9,724 nucleotides of DNA, taken from the NCBI GenBank assembly GCA_048497495.1, contig JAFHCF010000014.1, forward strand, positions 1-9,724, in the 5' to 3' direction. Both the position numbers and the translations under genes were made by a program. Every line of letters begins with the position of its first letter. Position 1 is the stretch's first letter. Source of the DNA: JAFHCF01 sp048497495 (GTDB lineage Bacteria > Pseudomonadota > Alphaproteobacteria > Rhizobiales > Ancalomicrobiaceae). This document shows, in pieces, positions 6,144 through 9,724 of the stretch. A model generated the notes under the pieces. That model saw nothing but the letters and a program-made list of their open reading frames with translations, made no database searches and was not told where the DNA came from.

Positions 6144-7394
6144 TCACACCGGCTTCAGCAGCACGTGCTTCTTCCTGCCCAGCGACAGTTTGATCACGCC
6201 GTCGAGGAGGTCGCCGGGCCCGAGTTGGCGGCGGTCGTCGCCGACCGGCATGTCGTTGACGCGGACGCCGCCGCCGGCGATCTGGCGGCGGATCTCGCCG
6301 TTGGAGGCGCCGAGGCCGGCGCGGACGAAGGCGGCGAGCACGCCGATGCCGGCGGAAAGCTCGGCGGCGGGCATTTCGACGGTCGGAAGGTTCACCGCGG
6401 TGGCGCCCTCCTCGAAGGTCTTGCGCGCCGTCTCCGCCGCCTCGTCCGCCACGTCGCGGCCATGGACCAGGGCGGTGATCTCGGTCGCCAGGATCTTCTT
6501 GGCCTCGTTGATCTCGGCGCCGCCGAGCGCCGCCAGCTTGGCGATCTCGGCCATCGGCAGGGTGGTGTAGAGCTTGAGGAAGCGCTCGACGTCGGCGTCC
6601 TCGGTGTTGCGCCAGTACTGCCAGTAGTCGTAGGGGGCGAGCATGTCGGCGTTGAGCCAGACGGCTCCGGACGCGGTCTTGCCCATCTTGGCGCCCGACG
6701 AGGTGGTGAGCAGCGGCGAGGTCAGGGCATGGAGGGCGGCATCGTCCATGCGGCGACCGAGGTCGATGCCGTTGACGATGTTGCCCCACTGGTCGGAGCC
6801 GCCCATCTGCAGGATGCAGCCGGTGCGGCGATGGAGCTCGGCGAAGTCGTAGGCCTGCAGGATCATGTAGTTGAATTCGAGGAAGCTCAGCGACTGCTCG
6901 CGATCGAGGCGCAGCTTGACCGAATCGAAGCTCAACATGCGGTTGACCGAGAAGTGGCGGCCGACGTCGCGCAGGAACTCGACGTAGTTGAGCGACAGCA
7001 GCCAATCGGCGTTGTTGATCATCAGCGCGTCGTTCGGGCCGGGGCCGAAGCGCAGGAACTTGGCGAAGACCTCGCGGATGCCGGAGAGGTTGTCCTCGAT
7101 CGCTTCCGGGGTGAGCAGCTTGCGGGCCTCGTCCTTGAACGAGGGATCGCCGATCATGGTGGTGCCGCCGCCCATCAGCGCGATCGGCCGATGGCCGGTC
7201 CGCTGCATCCAGTGGAGCATCATGATCTGGATCAGCGAGCCGGCGTGCAGGCTCCGGGCGGTGGCGTCGAAGCCGATATACCCGGTGATCGGTCCCTTGC
7301 ACGCCGCCTCGTCGAGACCGACCGGATCGGAGATCTGGTGGATGAAGCCGCGCTCGGAGAGAACGCGCAAGAATTCGGACTTGAATGCGGTCAT
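6144..7394 (-). CDS. tyrS: tyrosyl-tRNA synthetase
   Basis: This cytosolic class I aminoacyl-tRNA synthetase charges tRNA-Tyr with tyrosine in two ATP-dependent steps. The 416-residue product has the Rossmann catalytic domain with the HIGH-type motif as LHAGSL (49-54) in the context YIGFDATARSLHAGS. The tyrosine-site stretch is YMILQAYDFAELHRR (176-190), followed by GGSDQWGNI (198-206). The KMSKS loop appears as KMGKT (236-240). An S4 RNA-binding domain closes the protein (about 350-410, ASNGEIRRQIAGGGVRVND). The HAGS and KMGKT variants are what I would expect in alphaproteobacterial TyrS. The ATG at 7394 fits the family N-terminus, although the Shine-Dalgarno is weak (AGGG about 13 bases upstream). 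It is divergent from anmK; no T-box or other leader structure was seen. Confidence 0.97.
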   Translation of the reverse strand: MTAFKSEFLRVLSERGFIHQISDPVGLDEAACKGPITGYIGFDATARSLHAGSLIQIMMLHWMQRTGHRPIALMGGGTTMIGDPSFKDEARKLLTPEAIEDNLSGIREVFAKFLRFGPGPNDALMINNADWLLSLNYVEFLRDVGRHFSVNRMLSFDSVKLRLDREQSLSFLEFNYMILQAYDFAELHRRTGCILQMGGSDQWGNIVNGIDLGRRMDDAALHALTSPLLTTSSGAKMGKTASGAVWLNADMLAPYDYWQYWRNTEDADVERFLKLYTTLPMAEIAKLAALGGAEINEAKKILATEITALVHGRDVADEAAETARKTFEEGATAVNLPTVEMPAAELSAGIGVLAAFVRAGLGASNGEIRRQIAGGGVRVNDMPVGDDRRQLGPGDLLDGVIKLSLGRKKHVLLKPV

Positions 7395-7513
7395 GATCGG
7401 CGGAACCCTGGGACGGCGCGGAGCCTCATCGGCGGACGCGTCGGCTCATAGCATCTCGCGGCGCCGATCGCATCCCTTCTCGATGCATGGGACGCAGGAT
7501 CTCGGAGGACGAC
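7395..7513. promoter_or_regulatory. divergent promoter region tyrS / anmK
   Basis: 119 bases between the two divergent starts must carry both promoters unless they are read from further away. A small palindromic GGCGCC (around 7459-7464) and a locally AT-richer CTCATAGCATCTC are present, but no -35/-10 pair is convincing. GGAGG at 7504-7508 is the anmK ribosome binding site. Confidence 0.45.
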
Positions 7514-8638
7514 ATGGGCGGGCAGCGGCTGGCGATCGGCCTGATGAGCGGCACCTCGATGGACGGCGTCGACGTGGCGGCGATCGAGACCGACGGGCAT
7601 GTCGTCACCGAGTTCGGGCCGACGCTGTTCCGCCCCTACGGCGATCACGAGCGCGCGGTGGTGCGCGCCGCCTTGCCGGTGGCCGCCCGCCTCGACGAGC
7701 GCGCCGCCCGGCCGCCGGAGCTTGTGGCGGCGGAAGCGGTGGTGACCGAGGCCCACATCGACGCCGTCAGGACCTTCCTCGACACCAACGGCCTGACGGC
7801 GGCCGACGTCGCGGTGATCGGTTTCCACGGCCAGACGGTGTTCCACGCGCCGGCGCGGCGCCTCACCATCCAGCTCGGCGACGGGCTGGCGCTGTCGCGC
7901 GCCGTCGGCGTTCCGGTGGTCTACGACTTCCGCGCCAGCGACGTCGCGGCGGGCGGGCAGGGGGCGCCCTTGGTGCCGATCTATCATGCCGGGCTGGTGG
8001 CGAGCTCGACCCTGGAGCGGCCGGTGGCGGTGCTCAACATCGGCGGCGTCGCCAACCTCACCTGGATCGGCGCGGCGGCTCCGGGCGACGAGGCCGGCGC
8101 GCTCATCGCCTTCGACTGCGGCCCGGGCAATGCCTCGATCGACGACTGGTGCCTGACCCGGGTCGGCCGACCGGTCGACGTCGACGGCAAGCTGGCGGCG
8201 GCGGGACGGGTCGACGAGAAGACCGTGCGCGAACTGCTCGCCCATCCGTTCTTCGCGCTGCCGGCGCCGAAGTCGCTCGATCGCAACGCCTTCTCGGCCG
8301 CCGCCGTGCAACACCTCTCGACCGAGGACGGCGCGGCGACCCTGACCGCCTTTACGGCGGAGGCGATCGTCGCCGGGCTCAGGATCCTGCCGGAGCAACC
8401 GAAGAGCCTGATCGTCGCCGGCGGCGGCGCGCACAATCCGACGCTGCTGGCGATGCTGGCGGCGCGCACCAATGCGGCGGTGGTGACGGCGCAGGAGGTC
8501 GGCTGGTCGGTCGACTTCCTGGAGGCGCAGGCCTTCGCCCATCTGGCGGTGCGCAGCCTCGACGGCCTGCCGCTGAGCTTCCCCGGCACCACCGGGGTGC
8601 GCGCGCCGACGCGCGGCGGGGTGGTGGCGCGGGGGTGA
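7514..8638 (+). CDS. anmK: anhydro-N-acetylmuramic acid kinase
   Basis: AnmK recycles cell-wall sugar: it opens 1,6-anhydro-N-acetylmuramic acid and phosphorylates it with ATP to give MurNAc-6-phosphate in the cytoplasm. The 374-residue protein begins with the ATP-binding motif GLMSGTSMDGVD (9-20), followed by HGQTVFH and the substrate stretch YDFRASDVAAGGQGAPLVP. NIGGVANLTW comes next, then FDCGPGNASIDDW, which carries the catalytic aspartate. VAGGGAHNPTLLAML and FLEAQAFAHLAVR near the end are also typical. I chose the ATG at 7514 because GGAGG lies five bases before it and the conserved part starts there. An upstream in-frame ATG at 7487 would add nine residues but has no Shine-Dalgarno. 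It is divergent from tyrS, a pairing I recall from other alphaproteobacteria. MurQ, the next enzyme of the pathway, is not in the window. Confidence 0.95.
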   Translation: MGGQRLAIGLMSGTSMDGVDVAAIETDGHVVTEFGPTLFRPYGDHERAVVRAALPVAARLDERAARPPELVAAEAVVTEAHIDAVRTFLDTNGLTAADVAVIGFHGQTVFHAPARRLTIQLGDGLALSRAVGVPVVYDFRASDVAAGGQGAPLVPIYHAGLVASSTLERPVAVLNIGGVANLTWIGAAAPGDEAGALIAFDCGPGNASIDDWCLTRVGRPVDVDGKLAAAGRVDEKTVRELLAHPFFALPAPKSLDRNAFSAAAVQHLSTEDGAATLTAFTAEAIVAGLRILPEQPKSLIVAGGGAHNPTLLAMLAARTNAAVVTAQEVGWSVDFLEAQAFAHLAVRSLDGLPLSFPGTTGVRAPTRGGVVARG

Positions 8639-8644
8639 GGCGCA

Positions 8645-8736
8645 GTCCCGGCCACGGGCCGGGACGAAAGGCTCCGGTGGAGCCTTTCGAGGGCCGAACG
8701 CACCGAGCCTTCGGCGAGGGGCCGGGAACGGCCCGG
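8645..8736. repeat. run of tandem hairpins after anmK
   Basis: Several stems follow each other directly. GTCCCGGCC-ACG-GGCCGGGAC (8645-8665) is a perfect 9-bp stem. GAAAGGCTCC-GGT-GGAGCCTTTC (8666-8688) is a perfect 10-bp stem. GCCGAA...TTCGGC (8693-8698, 8710-8715) comes next, then GGGCC-N6-GGCCC (8719-8734). The first begins six bases after the anmK stop. None has a T-run, so they are not standard intrinsic terminators, but they may end or stabilise the anmK transcript, or form part of a repeat unit joined to the composite repeat that follows. Confidence 0.65.
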
Positions 8737-8755
8737 TAGCGGCCGGAGGCGACCC

Positions 8756-8884
8756 GTGCGCGATGGTTCGAGACGGCGCGCGTCGCGCGCCTCCTCACCA
8801 TGAAGCGCTTGATTTCGCTGCGAAAAGCCCGCGAACGCCTCATGGTGAGGAGGGCCGTAGGCCCGTCTCGAACCATCGCGCGCC
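8756..8884. repeat. composite palindromic repeat, copy 2 (inverted)
   Basis: This 129-base nested inverted repeat has the same plan as the copy at 5991-6121. The outer arms at 8758-8774 and 8865-8881 pair perfectly over 17 bp. The inner arms TCCTCACCATGA at 8792-8803 and 8840-8851 pair over 12 bp. The inserted mini-hairpins are GGCGCGCGTCGCGCGCC on the left (8775-8791) and GGGCC-GTA-GGCCC on the right (8852-8864). Its centre (8804-8839) aligns with the reverse complement of the centre of copy 1, so the two elements are inverted relative to each other. The left mini-hairpin differs from the corresponding right one of copy 1 at only one loop base. It lies between the convergent 3' ends of anmK and the DapB-family gene. 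Confidence 0.9.
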
Positions 8885-8913
8885 GACCTCACCGAGCGCC
8901 CTTCGACGGCCCT

Positions 8914-9720
8914 TCACCCGATCATGCTCTCCATCCCCCGCGTCAGGCCGACCCGGCCGCCCACTTTTCGTGCCGCCAAAAGCGTGCCGGCGACGTAGGG
9001 CGCGGCCGAGGAGCCGGCGTCGTGGCGGATCACCAGGCGTTCGTCCGGCGCCCCGAAGATCGCCTCGCAGGAGAGGACGAAGGACGGCATCCTGACCGAA
9101 TGGACCTGGATCGGCGTCGGCCGGGCGACGGTGGCGCCACGGGTCTCCGTGAGCCCGGAGAGATCCTCGATCGGCTTCGAGGTTCCGGGACGGCGCGCGG
9201 CGGAGAGCGCCTCGGCGAGTTCGCGCGCCGTGCCCGAGGGCACGTCGGGCTTGGCGGCGGAGGCGTAGTCGATGATCTCGACGTCGGCGACCAGGCGGGC
9301 GGCCTCCAGGGCGAACTTCTTCAAGAGCGTCGCGGTGATCGAGAAGTTGCCGGCGGCGATGACGCCGCGACCGGCGGCGCGGGCGGCGGCCTCGATCTCC
9401 TCGAAGTCCTCGGCGCCGAGGCCTGAGGTGCCGATCACCACGTCGCGGCCGGCCGCCAGCGCGGCGAGCGCATGGCTCTTCACCACATGCGGCTTGGTGT
9501 AGTCGATCACCACGTCGGAGGGGACGGCCAGCGCCTGCTCGAGGGTGGCGACGAGGGCGAGGCCGAGCGGCGGCAGGCCGGCGGCGAGGCCTGCATCCTC
9601 GCCGGCGTGGCTGCGGGCGATCGCCGCGACCAGTTCGAGATCGGGCGCGGCGGCGATGGCGCCGACGAGCGCCCGGCCGACCCAACCGGTGGCGCCGGCG
9701 ACGACGATGCGTGTGGTCAT
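8914..9720 (-). CDS. dapB: DapB-family reductase with atypical active-site motif
   Basis: The DapB family reduces hydroxy-tetrahydrodipicolinate with NAD(P)H in lysine and diaminopimelate synthesis. The 268-residue product has the nucleotide-binding start RIVVAGATGWVG (4-15), the VIGTSGL loop (95-101), AAGNFSI (122-128) and PSGTARELAEAL (161-172). It differs where canonical DapB has the HHxxK motif: here the stretch before PSGT reads DYASAAKPDV (151-160), so the lysine is kept (157) but both histidines are replaced by alanine and serine. The later HSLRGG motif reads HSVRMPSF (207-214). It may therefore be a divergent DapB or a paralogue with another substrate; the symbol names the family only. 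The ATG is four bases from the window edge, so its Shine-Dalgarno cannot be seen. It is convergent with anmK across the second composite repeat. Confidence 0.8.
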   Translation of the reverse strand: MTTRIVVAGATGWVGRALVGAIAAAPDLELVAAIARSHAGEDAGLAAGLPPLGLALVATLEQALAVPSDVVIDYTKPHVVKSHALAALAAGRDVVIGTSGLGAEDFEEIEAAARAAGRGVIAAGNFSITATLLKKFALEAARLVADVEIIDYASAAKPDVPSGTARELAEALSAARRPGTSKPIEDLSGLTETRGATVARPTPIQVHSVRMPSFVLSCEAIFGAPDERLVIRHDAGSSAAPYVAGTLLAARKVGGRVGLTRGMESMIG

Positions 9721-9724
9721 GGAC

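Noticed and set aside
5883..7451. Plus-strand open frame of 522 codons opposite tyrS.
   Set aside because: It runs through the composite repeat and antisense to an unmistakable tyrosyl-tRNA synthetase, with no recognisable domain.
5991..8884. Repeats as part of a CRISPR array or insertion-sequence ends.
   Set aside because: There are only two copies 2.6 kb apart, no spacer pattern, and the DNA between them holds housekeeping genes without a transposase.
8379..8892. Minus-strand open frames running through the composite repeat into anmK.
   Set aside because: They are created by translated palindromes and the antisense of anmK; no ribosome binding site or family similarity.

Overview
The window is very GC-rich DNA with tightly packed genes and strong GC bias at third codon positions. 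It encodes bacterial proteins of alphaproteobacterial type. The TyrRS variant signatures, the divergent tyrS/anmK pair, the DUF2087 protein and the 'GGTTCGAGAC...CCTCACCATGA' palindromic repeats together suggest a member of the Hyphomicrobiales (Rhizobiales). The genus cannot be told from the sequence alone. No phage, plasmid or insertion-sequence gene is visible, so this looks like chromosomal core sequence with some intergenic repeat load.

Left half (about 124-4998): a molybdate acquisition cluster. modA, modB and modC run left to right with short spacing or overlap and encode periplasmic binding protein, permease and ATPase. A second, divergent ModA-family binding protein follows after 108 bases. 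Its upstream region holds an inverted repeat with the same 8-8-8 architecture as the Mo-box bound by ModE. Next comes a short ModE-type DNA-binding protein on the opposite strand, with no molybdate-binding (Mop) domain. modD, which encodes a phosphoribosyltransferase-like molybdenum utilisation protein, is read divergently from it. The whole forms one Mo uptake and regulation module with two alternative binding proteins for one visible permease/ATPase pair.

Middle (about 4999-5990): a candidate terminator after modD, a 47-base imperfect palindrome and a perfect 9-bp hairpin that overlaps the stop codon of a minus-strand DUF2087 gene, then about 290 bases with no recognisable gene.

Right half (about 5991-9724): two copies of a roughly 130-base composite palindromic repeat, in opposite orientation, bracket tyrS (minus) and anmK (plus), which are divergently transcribed from a 119-base region. 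Further hairpins fill the space after anmK. A DapB-family reductase gene (minus) closes the window; it lacks the usual histidine pair of the DapB active-site motif.

I see no clear new multi-gene system. The most unusual items are the composite repeats, whose inserted mini-hairpins change sequence while keeping their pairing; the candidate Mo-box in front of the second binding protein; and the atypical DapB homologue.
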